A stretch of DNA of 64,000 bases, taken from contig JAOPHQ010002898.1 in NCBI GenBank assembly GCA_030340625.1, positions 1 to 64,000 of the forward strand. Reading direction: 5' to 3'. Position 1 is the stretch's first letter; each line of letters begins with the position of its first letter. Origin of the DNA: Merluccius polli. Its lineage: Eukaryota; Chordata; Actinopteri; Gadiformes; Merlucciidae. The notes below the pieces were generated by a model. That model worked only from the letters and a program-made list of their open reading frames with translations, had not been told where the DNA came from and searched no databases. The translations under genes were made by a program, and so were the position numbers. Shown in pieces: positions 12,668 through 27,900 of the stretch.

Positions 12668-15600
12668 ATTGTTGTTTTTTATAGATCATCAAATCCATTT
12701 AAAGGTGCTTACCTACTGCCCCAACAAACACAATCAAACGCCAATTTCGGGCCAGTGTGTCAAACCCCTGGGGGTGGTTGGCTGTTGTTGGAAAAAGTTT
12801 CTCATTGGCGAATCGGTGTTGGACAACATTCTTGGATGTTGGTGTCTGTTGGGGCAGTGTGCAAGCACTTTGAAGAAGTTGTAACAAGTTGTAACATTAA
12901 GGGTTATGTTTGAAAAATATCTTGCCAGGCATCATTGTCATGAGAGTGACTGCCACAGATGCGGATGAACCGGGCCCCCACACAAAGATATCCTACAAGG
13001 TGGAGGGGTCCAGTAGCTCCATGTTCACCATGGACAGCACTGGCAATGTCATAGTCCGGAGTCACACTCTAGACAGAGAGGTGAGCGGTTATTTTTGTTA
13101 TTATTGTTATTAGTATTATATGTTAGTAGTAGTGGTCGTAGTAGTAGTCTCATAGTGGCTTGAAACACTTGGTTATAACTTGATTTGAAAATAATTTAAA
13201 ACTATCACAAAGCAAGGATGCAAAGCTTACATATACATATTCATATTCTATTAATGAAAGATTATTGGTAAGATATGTGATATGTCAATCTGCACAGCAA
13301 ACAGCAATTAAAAATATCTATGTAAGAAAATGTTTTGTCAATTGTGTTAACTTGTAATGACGTGGCTTTGTTTTTGAGAATCAACTTAATGTTCTAAATG
13401 TTTCTGTCCCATTTTCCAGAAAAAAGACAAATATGTGGTGACTATAAAAGGGACTGACATGAACGGCGCGAGTAATGGAAACACAGCAACAGCGGAAATA
13501 GTGATTAATATCTTGGACATCAACGACAACATGCCGACACTGGAAAAAGAATGGGTAGGAGCGAGCAACACGATGTGAACATCAAGAAAATAAGTTTCAC
13601 TTTCTTTTCTATTCACCATTTTTGTTGCGCTTGTTTTGCCTTCACAGTATGAAGGCCACGTGGAGGAGAACACCGTCAACGTGGAAGTGATGAGGATCCA
13701 AGCCTTGGATCTGGATTTGATGTACTCTGAAAACTGGCTTGCGGTGTTCTCCTTCCTCTCAGGGAACGAAGGCGGCTATTTCAGCATCACCACCGATTCC
13801 AAGACGAACGAGGGCGTGATCATGATTCGGAAGGTATGTCTCCGCTTTACTGCATGTATAACTCAACCCTGCTTCTTTTAAACAATGTTCATCCGGATAT
13901 GATCTTCGAGCAGCGACACGGGAAATTGTGATTGAGTCATTCTCCTGACATGTATTTTCAATGCTGTGATTGTATGAGTGCACCTCTGTGCACTCCCTTG
14001 ACACAATGTGTCAATATGAAATGTGAATAAACAGAAAAAAATAAATTTTTAGTTAACCATAATCACTGCATGTGCAATTTCCTTTCTGTTTAATTCTACC
14101 TCTCAAATGTATCTCCGGGATTCAGATTGTCACTGTTATTTTGACGTTTGTTGTTCCTGTTGAATTTGATTGACCCTACAGCCGCTGGACTTCGAGAAAA
14201 TCAAAGTGATCAACCTGGTGATTGCCATTATCAACAAAGCGCAGTACGTTGGCCAAGTGGTCGAAACCCAGAAGACCTACGGCGTCAAGATCAACGTGGA
14301 CAACCAGAAAGAAGGCCCCCGCTTCCAGCCCAGCACCAAGGTGGTGACTATCTCGGAGGACACCAGCACCATCAGCATCAGCAAGGTCATCACCAACTAC
14401 GCCGCCATAGACAGTGACACGTTGAAAATCGCAACCAATGTTTGGTGAGGCCCAGCAGTCCCATATCATAATTGTTTTATTGATCACATGAGTCAAATGA
14501 ATGGTAAAAGTACAGAGGAGTCTTTTTGTTATCGTCGTAAATATAAATGTTCTTGCACGCAGGTACGCCAAAATCGAAGATGTCGACAGCTGGTTGACTA
14601 TTAATGAAAAAACAGCCGACATTAAGTTGAATAAATTTCCTGATCGAGAGTCTAAATTCTTGATCAATGGAACATACTATGCTAAAATCATATGCATCAC
14701 AAAAGGTAAGTGCAGTTTGTGCCGTTAATTGTTCTCATTCAACAACCAGTATCATGGATTTCTTATATTACTATTGAAACGATCGAATCACTGGAATAGT
14801 ATTATGCATTCTCCAATCTTATTCTATCCAGAGACGCCCGCCAAAACCGCCACAGGAACCATAGCCATTCAAGTGAAGGACTTCAATGACCACTGTCCAG
14901 AACTTATATATACCAACCATACCATGTGTCTTGATCACAAAGTGGTCTACGTTACTGCTGTAGACCAAGATGAGTTCCCAAATTCAGCACCATTTGAGTT
15001 CAGGGTGATTTCTGAAAATAAGCAAAACTGGACAACGGAGCAGCTTAATGGTAAGTCCTTGATTTTTTTCAATGTAGATAGTGTTGTTCAAAATATTTTC
15101 AGTCCTTGTGTTTCATGAAATTGTTAAGAAGTCTTTATACATTGATGTTGCAACAAGACATTTGCTCATAGTTCACATCTAATAACATGCAACGTTCCTT
15201 TCTGTTCCTTCTGGACATTTTGCACAGAGACGACCGCCATTCTGCGCGACCAGGCCAACCTGTGGCCAGGCAACTATCAGGTAGCGTTGGAGATCAAGGA
15301 CCAGCAGGGCAAGTCATGCACAGCCGCCCAGGTGATAGACTTGCAGGTGTGCACCTGCCTGGAAGACAAGATCTGCATCGTGAACCGTGAAAGAAGCACC
15401 ACCACATTTGGCGCTTCAGGCATCCTCCTATTTCTACTGGGACTACTGCTGCTGCTCCGTGAGTACATTAGCTGTTGTGACTGTCACTGAAACCCCACTG
15501 AGAACGCAGTATCGTCAGTCGTGATACACATGTGGAATACCCAGTACCAACACCGAATCGTAATCGTAGTGGATGTTTTTGAGACATAACGTAATAACAC

Positions 15601-18300
15601 ATCTGTCATATCAGAGTTTTGTGAATGGCCCTAAAAAAAAGCCTGTCACTAATGTAAATAAGGTTCTTGCATAGCATGGAATGTATGAAAAAAAATGTTT
15701 TATTAAAAGCAATTAAAACATTAACATACCAAAGTTAGCATGTCCACGCTTCATGAAGGGGAACTGAAGAAGCATGTGGAATGTGGTCAAGTTTCAGCTG
15801 TGTGAATAGTGTGTACATAGTAGTATGTTACACACATTAGTGTGTTACATACAAGTTTCAACTTACCGGTATTTTTCAGCTTGATTTGACAGTTAACAGG
15901 CAATGTTTTCCTTGCCATGGCAGAGTGTGACTTTTACAGAAACATTTTAGACTCATATTAGGAATTTTGTCATTGCTTTTCAACACATGCTTACGTACAA
16001 CCAGACCTTTGGAAAAGATGTTTAATGGCATATTTTTGGTAACATGTATTTCAGTGGTGCCCCTGCTGCTGCTGTTTTGTCTGTGTGGAGGTATGGGAGG
16101 TAAAGGAAACTTCAAGCCTATTCCCTTTGGTGCAAAGGAACAGTTGATTGCATACCATACAGAAGGACGGGGAGAAGACAAGCTCCTAGACATCAATCCA
16201 GTAAGATCCAAAACATACACTGAGAGACATTTACAAAGGCAATTTGTACAGCAATGTCGAGCATTGATAATGTTCGTTGTTGTTTATTGTAGGACAAACA
16301 CAGGTGTCGCCATAACACTCATTATGGGTCTGCTCCGGGCATCACTTGTGTTTGTCCTACAATGACACCTCTGTGAAACAGGTCAATAGTGTTACCGTTC
16401 TGACTGGAAATGTTTAATTTCTATCATAGGTGGGTCCTATTGTGATCAAGACAGTGGATTACAAAAAAGATGGGGAGTACGGGGGCCTGAAAGTGCCCAT
16501 AGGCCACTACTCTGAGAGCATGCATCACTACAGCGAGTTTCACCAGAAAGGCATGGAGGGCATGGATGTGGACTACTGGGGTAAAGGAACCATTCAAAAG
16601 CAACACGACTCATCACAACAGCACTCCAGATACAAAGATGGGATTTACAACGGCATGGCGCTGTCTGAGGGATTTCTGCACGAGTACTACTCCCACGTGA
16701 GTCAAACACACTAACATGAGCTTTCAGACACCAGTCTATCTAGAGGTAGGAGGCATTTTAAAGGTCGCAAAGGTTTTACACTTTGCAGATGAGATTCAAT
16801 AAAACCTCACATTTCTAAAGGTTATGTGAGCCATTACAAAATTGCACACCATTTTTCAAAACAATTTGTTTGTACAATCATGGAAGATATCTTGCCATTT
16901 GTCATTTTGTATCATAGCGAAAGCTGTGGCAGACACATATCAGATTTTAGATTAATCATCTAAAGTCTGATAGCAGATGAGCTCAAATCTGGATAAATGG
17001 GGCGTTTCACTTTTTTTCACTTCATATTCGTTGAACTCTGTCCAGCCTCTGTGCAGTCCCCCCCCCCCCCCCCCCCCAAAAGGAGGACTGCTGGATCTGA
17101 GATTACTTTAATGAAATGTCATTAGAACTGACACTGCTACCTGTACTTCCTGTGTATTTGCAGAAAGCTAGCCATGCTGCGCAACAGTCCCAGGAGAAGG
17201 ATGCTCTGCAGACGTTTGTCTACGAGGGCCAGGGGTCCCCCGCTGGCTCCGTGGGATGCTGCAGCCTGCTGGACAATGATGATGACCTCCAATTTCTCAA
17301 CGACATCGGGCCTAAGTTTAAAACCTTGGCCGAGATCTGCCGGGGCTCGACTTTGGCGTCTGTGGACGTGGGGTTGTCCGTACCTCCACCGTGTCCCAGG
17401 CCAGTGTCACCAGCCAGGCCATCCACCCACACCCACACTCACACCCACACAGAAAGTGTGAGAGACAGGGACAACGTCAACACCCTCAACGCCCACAACA
17501 CCCTCAACACCCTCAGCACCCACAACACCCTCAGCACCCACAACACCTCGAGTGTGGTCGCCGGAACCTCCACTGTGGTGCAGGGGACCCTGGTCCAGGG
17601 GGGAACCCAGGGAACAGCCACCATCCCAAGGATGCAGTTCCATGACAACGTTGTGATTCCTAGCCAGACGATGCTCATCCAGCCGCCCACTATGTACTAC
17701 ACTGCCGCCCCCATGTACGTGGTCGACAACAGTCCTCAAATGGTCCTGGTGGCGGGAGGCGCCCAACAGGGGGTGGGTCAGGTGGGGCTGGGTCAAGGGC
17801 TGATGCAGGTGGGAGGCCTCCATGGCGCCCAGCAGGGCATGGTGCTCGTAGAGCAGCAGGTGGGAGTGGGTGGCCAGCCTGGCTACGTCGCCAATAGGAC
17901 AGGCCAGGTCATCTCACCGGGGTCGGAGCAGATGGTCATCGCGGCAACAGAGCAATTAACCGTGGCCCAAGGGGTGTCTCAAGGCGGCTGTGCCGGCGGA
18001 TCCCTATCTAGGCAGCAGGTGATACTGTTGGATAATGGCTTTGTGTCTGCAGATGTTGGAGGCAATCGAGGTTTAGTGCAGATGGCTCTGCCGGAGGGTC
18101 TGGCAGAGGCTGGTTTGGAGGTCAGAGGTCAAGGTTTACAGAGTTTCTCGGTGAGGTCCCAGCAGGGTTCCTCAGCGGGGTCATACAAGGACTCTGCCAT
18201 GACGACCACGCCCGTAGCTGGTGGAAGCCAAAAAGTTGTTACGCAACATCAAAAGATCTCTGTCACTGAGAGGAATGTTGAAACAAGTTCAAGAGCTTAG
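9897..18300 (+). CDS. dsg2: Desmoglein-2-like desmosomal cadherin, complete
   Basis: Exons: 9897-9944, 11080-11196, 12179-12334, 12444-12585, 12929-13080, 13420-13554, 13648-13833, 14182-14444, 14563-14705, 14832-15050, 15228-15458, 16055-16200, 16430-16696, 17164-18300. They join in frame to 1113 residues, close to the usual desmoglein-2 length. A signal peptide (MVSKCSFVSWLPLLLV then FVLAVA) is followed by a very short propeptide, furin site RKKR at 29-32, and E-W-I with the strand-swap Trp34. Cadherin repeats carry LDRE and LDINDNMP motifs. The membrane segment is about residues 581-608. The plakoglobin-binding segment (DDDLQFLNDIGPKFKTLAEI, about 775-794) marks it as a desmosomal cadherin, and the tail ends near VTERN, a desmoglein repeat-like motif. 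The start ATG has A at -3 and G at +4. Paralogue assignment is inferred from length and tail. Confidence 0.92.
10917..11016. repeat. (TA)n and (TTA)n tract
   Basis: A TA tract of about 40 bp merges into TTA/TTTTA repeats in desmoglein intron 1, ending about 65 bp before exon 2. Confidence 0.9.
12617..12665. repeat. (TA)n microsatellite
   Basis: A pure TA tract in the desmoglein intron after exon 4. Confidence 0.9.
17422..17552 (+). repeat. Coding repeats in the desmoglein tail
   Basis: Within the last coding exon, an ACCCAC-type tract encodes THTHTHTHT. It is followed by imperfect repeats of CACAACACCCTCA-type units encoding alternating NTLSTHN and NTLN units. Both are simple-sequence expansions inside an open frame just after the plakoglobin-binding segment. 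Confidence 0.85.
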
Positions 18301-19107
18301 TGCCACGTTTGCTTGTTTCGCCTTTTTCACATGCCACAAAGACTTTACCTAATGTCACGATCATCCAAGTAGGCCTACCTAGATGTTTTCTGTAACCACA
18401 ACATGCAACAATTTGCGAAAACCTGTTAACGGCACATGAACAGTAAGTCATGAAAAAAATGTTTTTTATTAAATCTTAAATGTTATGATAGGCCTATATG
18501 GAGAACACTCAGATATGATTACTCTGTCAATAGACAGAAAGCATCCAAACTGCATGTTACAAGATGTTTCTGGCTATACTGTATAAATAAGGGCTTAGAC
18601 GAAAGAGGAATGGGTGAATATTGAACTGTTATAACTGTTGCCACATGACATGCATAACAGTCAGTCAGTAGGCCAAACCCAAACATAATCAAAGGTTATG
18701 TGCAATTCAGACATCATTAAAGCACTCCCCTTAATCAAAAAACCTAGAGAACAGCATTTGGGTAATTAAATTGTATTTTGACAGTATGCCTTAATGAATA
18801 GGGGTTTTAAACAAATGTAATGATTGCTGCTTTGTTTGTTTTGTTCATTTTGGGCTCAAACTGGTTGCTGTTTATTAATTGTACTGTTGATCTCGAGACT
18901 GGTGATCAGAGCAAAGGTTTAGGGCTAAATGCTTGTAGTACTAAAATGTATCTACAAGAAAAAGGTTGTTTGTACTGAATTTGCACAAAATGTTATGCTA
19001 AATAATCGCATTTTTTAATTTGTGATAATGTGTGTATATGATTTCATAATTTACTGGCAATTAAAATAAATAGGGAATAGTTGTGTAATGCTTTGTTTTT
19101 CAATAAA
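18301..19107 (+). terminator. Desmoglein 3' UTR and polyadenylation signal
   Basis: AT-rich sequence follows the TAG stop. A canonical AATAAA lies at 19102-19107 with TG-rich sequence after it, giving an 0.8-kb 3' UTR. Another AATAAA-like site lies near 19337, so alternative ends are possible. Confidence 0.55.
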
Positions 19108-19639
19108 GATATATTGTAACTCCCTTTAAAAGCACTGTTGGTTTTAGTTCAGTGTCAATTACACTGAACAACAAATGTTTTTGTTTGGCTACTTGTTATT
19201 ATGATGATGTAATTGTTATAATGATTTTCTCACTAGACTAACACTATAGGGCTATGCCATGTGTATTGGTCGTGGAAGAGTGGCGTTTCTAAGACATATA
19301 TGTGTGTTTCACTTTTGTGTTTGCAACTCTTGTCATAATAAATTTCCATGGTTGCATTATTGGTGGTTGGCTTGAGACTGATTTGATTAGATCTACAGTC
19401 AACATGCTTCTGCAAACAGGTTTTTTGTGTGTTGTGACAAAGCAGACAAGCTTTTCTTATTAGGTCACAGAACTGCTTGTTTTGCATACATCATCATACA
19501 CACAATACAAATCAATACAAACATGTGTTCATGTAATACTAGTTAGGTGTGTCAGAGGCTTAACACAAAATGGGAATAGAATAGAATTCATGTGAATTTG
19601 TCACGCTTCGGTCTGATAAAGCAAAACAAAATGGCTGAA

Positions 19640-20795
19640 TAGAGCCACCTAAAATGGCTGGGCTCTAGCCAAACCAGAAGTGATTCTAATGGGTCGTTCA
19701 GAGATCAGAAGATGACTTGGGAATAAGATAGAGACCTGGGGTCAATTGTATATGAAAGAGGGCCTAAAGGACATATAAGAATATTAATTTGATCGCTCTA
19801 TCCCAACCGGAAGCGATGGAAATGGGCTGGGAGGTCATCAGAAGAACACCATTAGAGGTCAGAGGTCAAGTACACTTGGGAGTGACCTAGGGAGGGGGTC
19901 TCTTATAGATGAAACAGGGCCCCAAACGGAAGTGACTCACAAAGCACCATCAAATGCTCAATTTAAACGCATTGGAGATAAATGTTGTTGCTATAAATTC
20001 ATATACATTAGTAGGAAAGAGATAGGAACTTGGCCTCTGGACCAGTCAAGCAGGGGGTACCTTGGGATAGCTTGGTGGAAATATCTCGGCCAAAAGTCTC
20101 TCAGCCAAAAGGGGGCCGTGCGGGGGGCCGTCTGTTGGATCGAAAGTACGCCACATAATAATGGGGCACGAATCCTCTGGGTCAGAGGGCCAATATTCGT
20201 GTGGGGGTCCCAGTCGGTAATAAGGGTATAAAATCTCGGAGTGGTAAGACCTTCCCATCGCCTTTTGCAACCACATTCTGAGCGAATAGGACTCACAGGT
20301 TACACTTCTGAGAAGCTCTGACAACAAACTGACCCATACAGTCTACATAAAAGTCTCTCACCATCTCGAAAGGTCACAAAAGGTTTTGTGACCGGCAACA
20401 TGAGTCAATGGGAGTAAAATGGCATCTCTGGTGGGATGGAGATAGAAACTTTTTGGGGACCAAAAGTCAAAAGGGGCCCTAGACATGCCCATTACTAGAA
20501 TAAACCATGAATAGGTGCCTAGAATGACTTTGGAATAAGATAGGTGTCTTTTATATGAATCAGGGCATTAAACTGTACTAAAAGTATACATTTGGAGGCT
20601 GTAGCCCAACAGGAAGTGGTGTAATTGGAGGGTGACCTTGAGTTCAAGTACACTTGGGAGTGAGCTATGGACCTGGCGTCTCTTTTATATGAAAGAGGGT
20701 CTAAAGGGCATATACCATTATCAATCTGGTGGCTCTAGCCCAACTGGAAGTGATTCAAATGGGTATTTCAGAGGTCATCAGAAGATTAAAAAACA
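19640..20795. repeat. Degenerate tandem array of about 140-bp units
   Basis: The phrases GCTCTAGCC(C)AAC-GGAAGTGATT, then AGGTCA(T)CAGAAGA, then CACTTGGGAGTGA-CTA, then TATGAAAGAGGG-CTAAAGG recur in the same order starting near 19665, 19794, 20587 and 20728. Between 20040 and 20330 is unrelated G-rich sequence. No open frame is supported. Confidence 0.6.
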
Positions 20796-20799
20796 CCAT

Positions 20800-21671
20800 G
20801 GCCGTTCCGATATCCATACTACCCGTACTTAGTATACTTAGTTTGAGTACGTAGGGTGTTCCGATTATGATCGCGGCAAAAGAAGTGTACTTGAAAGGAC
20901 CCGTATGTGTACTCAAAACGGCCAAAATGCTGAGTGTGCGACGGTGTAATGCGTACTCAACGGCAGCCATCTTAGCTACGTAGCGGAAGAGGCTGAGCCG
21001 CGCTCAGAGAACGTCTAATGAATTCACGTGTTTGGCGGGTGACGCCATAGATATATATAGAACACTAGATGTGTTACGGCGGAGTCTACAACGTCCTCAC
21101 AGGTCGGCCATCTTACTCCAGGCAAGATGGTCAACCACAGGCATCTTACCACAGGCAAGATCTCTGTACAGGGTGGGGGATTTGAACATGCAGCCTTTCT
21201 TATAGCCTATTTGTAATAGGAAATATTGTAATCTACCTATTTTAGAACATTATTCTATTTTTAATTTTTTTAAATTTTTTTTAATTATGCAATTATGCAG
21301 TGCACTTTGACGTTTATAACAAACCAAACCGTTCGAAAATCGGATGAAATTTGAGCAAGTTATGGTTATCTAAAAGTACATGTACCACTACAACACATGT
21401 TATGGGGGACCGAGCTGCCTGGAGTAAGATGGCCGCCATGTGCGGACGTTCGACTCCGTTGGCCAGCAACGCGGACGAGGCGTCTAGTGTTATATATATA
21501 TCTATGGGTGATGCGGCCACGCAGCTGATGTCATTTCCGTTAAGTGCGCCACAGAGTATTGCATTTGGAACAGCACTAACATCTGAAGCTCTGCGTACCT
21601 ATTGAGTACGGATAGTGTAGGCCTACTATGTTTAAGTGTACTCATGGAAGTATGGATATCGGAACACGGCC
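20800..21671. mobile_element. Terminal-inverted-repeat MITE-like element (outer)
   Basis: The left end GGCCGTTCCGATATCCATAC is matched in inverse by the right end, which reads GTATGGATATCGGAACACGGCC-like sequence at 21650-21671 (a 2-bp insertion apart). Repeated GTACTTAG/CTAAGTAC motifs lie inside both ends. No transposase frame is present. About 460 bp of its length is a second inserted element. Confidence 0.7.
21045..21507. mobile_element. Second inverted-repeat element nested in the outer one
   Basis: It starts CCATAGATATATATAGAAC-ACTAGA and ends with the inverse (TCTAGTGTTATATATATATC-TATGG). The flanks GGTGACG (left) and GTGATG (right) look like a slightly mutated target duplication. Motifs AAGATGG and GGCCATCTTACTCCAGGCA recur inverted inside. 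It is non-coding. Confidence 0.65.
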
Positions 21672-21759
21672 CCGGTCTACATTTACCCAGAGAATGTCTA
21701 ATAAGCCAACAGAACTGAGTAGGGGGGGCGGGACTACTTGGTCAGCGAACGCAATGGAA

Positions 21760-21880
21760 ATTCCGATGTTTGACAAAAAAAATCCTGGACGATTTCGAAA
21801 ATCCGCCCGGACATTTTTTTAGGTCTCAAAAAGAGGACATGTCCGGGCAAAAGAGGACGTCTGGTCACCCTAAGTAACTA
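21760..21880. repeat. Fragment of a hAT-like repeat end
   Basis: The stretch ends in CTGGTCACCCTAA, the inverse of a TAGGGTGACCAG end seen in widespread hAT-like elements, with AAAAGAGGACATGTCCGGGC inside. The other end was not found. Confidence 0.35.
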
Positions 21881-21958
21881 ACAAACTAAACATCATATAG
21901 CCTACATTCACAGAACGAAGATTATGAAAAGAAAATGCACATTTCTCACTATAAATGT

Positions 21959-22620
21959 TGAGCCAAGAAACTGGTCTGCGAACAATGGGCATTTTTATGT
22001 TGTAGTTTTATGTTAAGTTGCTTGACAGTTTTCCTGTCAGCAAATATGAAAACACTAAAGTAAAAGCTACAATATGCAACATTTGCTATTTCAAAAGCTA
22101 GCTATTAGTCTAAACTTTTACAAGAAACAGTTATGCTCCTCACCCCCTCCCTCTCCCTGTCTTAAAATAATTGTATTTTCTACTAAGAATAGAAGGAATT
22201 ACCAGCCATTTTCTTTTGCTTTGTCGGAACCGAAGCTTGACGGTCACGTGACGGTGACGCAAGCCAATAGAAAAGAATAGGCCAAAAAAAACGTAGCCAC
22301 GTCACAATGTTAGAGCAGCTGTGGACCAACGTAGCTATTACACGTTTTGACGTGAGACTGGGTTGCCTGACACGAGTTGGAAAGCCTGTAGACTGGCCAA
22401 CACTCATGAGCCAAGAAACTGGTCTACGAACAATGGGCATTTTTTATGTGGAAGTTGCTTGACAGTTTTCCTGTCAGCAAATATGAAAACACTAAAGTAA
22501 AAGCTACAATATGCAACATTTGCTATTTCAAAAGCTAGCTATTAGTCTAAACTTTTAAAATAAATGGAGCATAACTTTTAAGTTATGCTCCTCACCTCCT
22601 CACTCTCCCTGTTCTCTCTA
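21959..22620. repeat. Direct duplication of about 200 bp
   Basis: The sequence beginning TGAGCCAAGAAACTGGTCT at 21959 recurs at 22407 and runs in parallel to CTCTCCCTGT (about 22160 and 22612). The second copy has a short deletion near its start and an insertion containing ATAACTTTTAAGTTAT. The spacer includes CCAATAGAAAAG and CACGTGAC motifs. Confidence 0.8.
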
Positions 22621-23212
22621 AAGCCTGTCTGCTTTTTGATTGGCTACGAGGTTGAAAGTCACATTTATTAATTTGATAACATCCACAGGGTACGTGGATG
22701 TCAACTGGCTGTTGACTGGCTCTGAAAAAGCAAGCTTACACAGTTTTAAACAGTTAAAAACAGTTAAAAACAATGTGCTGCATTCGGTTGTCGGTCCCAA
22801 ATTATTTTTTCTTTGACATGATTTATTTATTATCTATTTCAGTCAAACTACAGTACTGCTCAAACACATGTGCTTGTGTAGGATATTCCCACAACTGCTA
22901 AGGATAGGGCAAACATAGTTTACTTGTTACTTAAATTGAAACAGATCAGTACCATGAATAAGTCCACATTTTTTAAACCTCATCACATTTTTTACGAGTG
23001 TTTTGTATTATTTGTCCCAGCGAGACATTCAAAAAGTCAGTTACTGTTTTAGGCTATATTTTGTAATAACATTGTATGCAAGTGAATAGAAGTATTCACT
23101 TATATAAATGTGTTTTGTTATGCATCTCATGTTTTCTAAAATATCCCTAAACCTTATGTTAATTGTTTAAAAGAAACACAACACATTGATAGGACAGAAT
23201 ATTTTATTTTTG

Positions 23213-23218
23213 TTATGC
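23213..23218 (-). terminator. Candidate beta-tubulin polyadenylation signal
   Basis: AATAAA on the minus strand, about 420 bp beyond the tubulin stop codon. A C-rich tract on the minus strand (23578-23606) follows the stop. This is the nearest canonical hexamer found. Confidence 0.4.
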
Positions 23219-23636
23219 GGTATTTGTATCACTTAAATGCATTCTGAGGTAAATGTTACAAAACCGTATTTAGGGCGACACTGTGTCTCTTGATTGGCAC
23301 TGGCTAAGCATGACTTGGAAAACCAATGACTATAATACTCACATAATTGCTATGCTCCAACAGCACAAATGGTGTTGGTTCACCATGGGCCACGTTGATA
23401 CACAGTATATAGGCTAAACAAGGAATCTAAACCTGCAACATTCAGAACATAGTTTAACACAGTTCCTCCTTTGTTGCTCACCCGCTTCTCGCTCTATTCT
23501 CTGCACCGTCCGACAACAATGATGGATTTCTTTAAAGTGATTGGTTCACAGAGCTAGCACAAGGATTGGCAAGAGAGGGGGGAGGGGGGGGGTGGGGGGG
23601 GGGGGGTCTTCATACATCCTCAGACGTGTTACGCGA

Positions 23637-27615
<3,979 letters not shown>

Positions 27616-27900
27616 GGTTGCGTTTCGGTGGTCGTCGCTTTTGGTCGTCTTCGTCAACTTCCTCGGTGTCCAGTCGTCAGTCAGTCCAGGCAGTGTGTGT
27701 GTGTGTGTGTGTGGAGTTGGGGGGCTGTGCTTGATCGCTGTCTCCGCACTTGCTTTTACATCCGAGGATGAAGCGACGGAGCCGGGCGAGCAGATAAACG
27801 TGCCGCTGGGTTCGGGTGACGTCACGCCGGCGCAGCATCACAACATCCCCTCTCAGCCAATGGGAGCGCAGCGGTTTTGATGCAGTGGACCAAATGATGC
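27616..27900 (-). promoter_or_regulatory. Probable beta-tubulin promoter with CRE and CCAAT box
   Basis: Immediately upstream of the tubulin ATG the sequence becomes GC-rich. A perfect palindromic cAMP-response element TGACGTCA lies at 27817-27824, and a CCAAT sequence in the context CAGCCAATGGG lies at 27857-27861, about 200-245 bp from the start codon. The motifs are seen directly; activity is inferred. A short TG tract (27689-27712) falls in the 5' UTR region. Confidence 0.5.

Noticed and set aside
19932..20327. Overlapping ~100-codon frames on both strands
   Set aside because: They lie in the degenerate repeat array and show no family resemblance.
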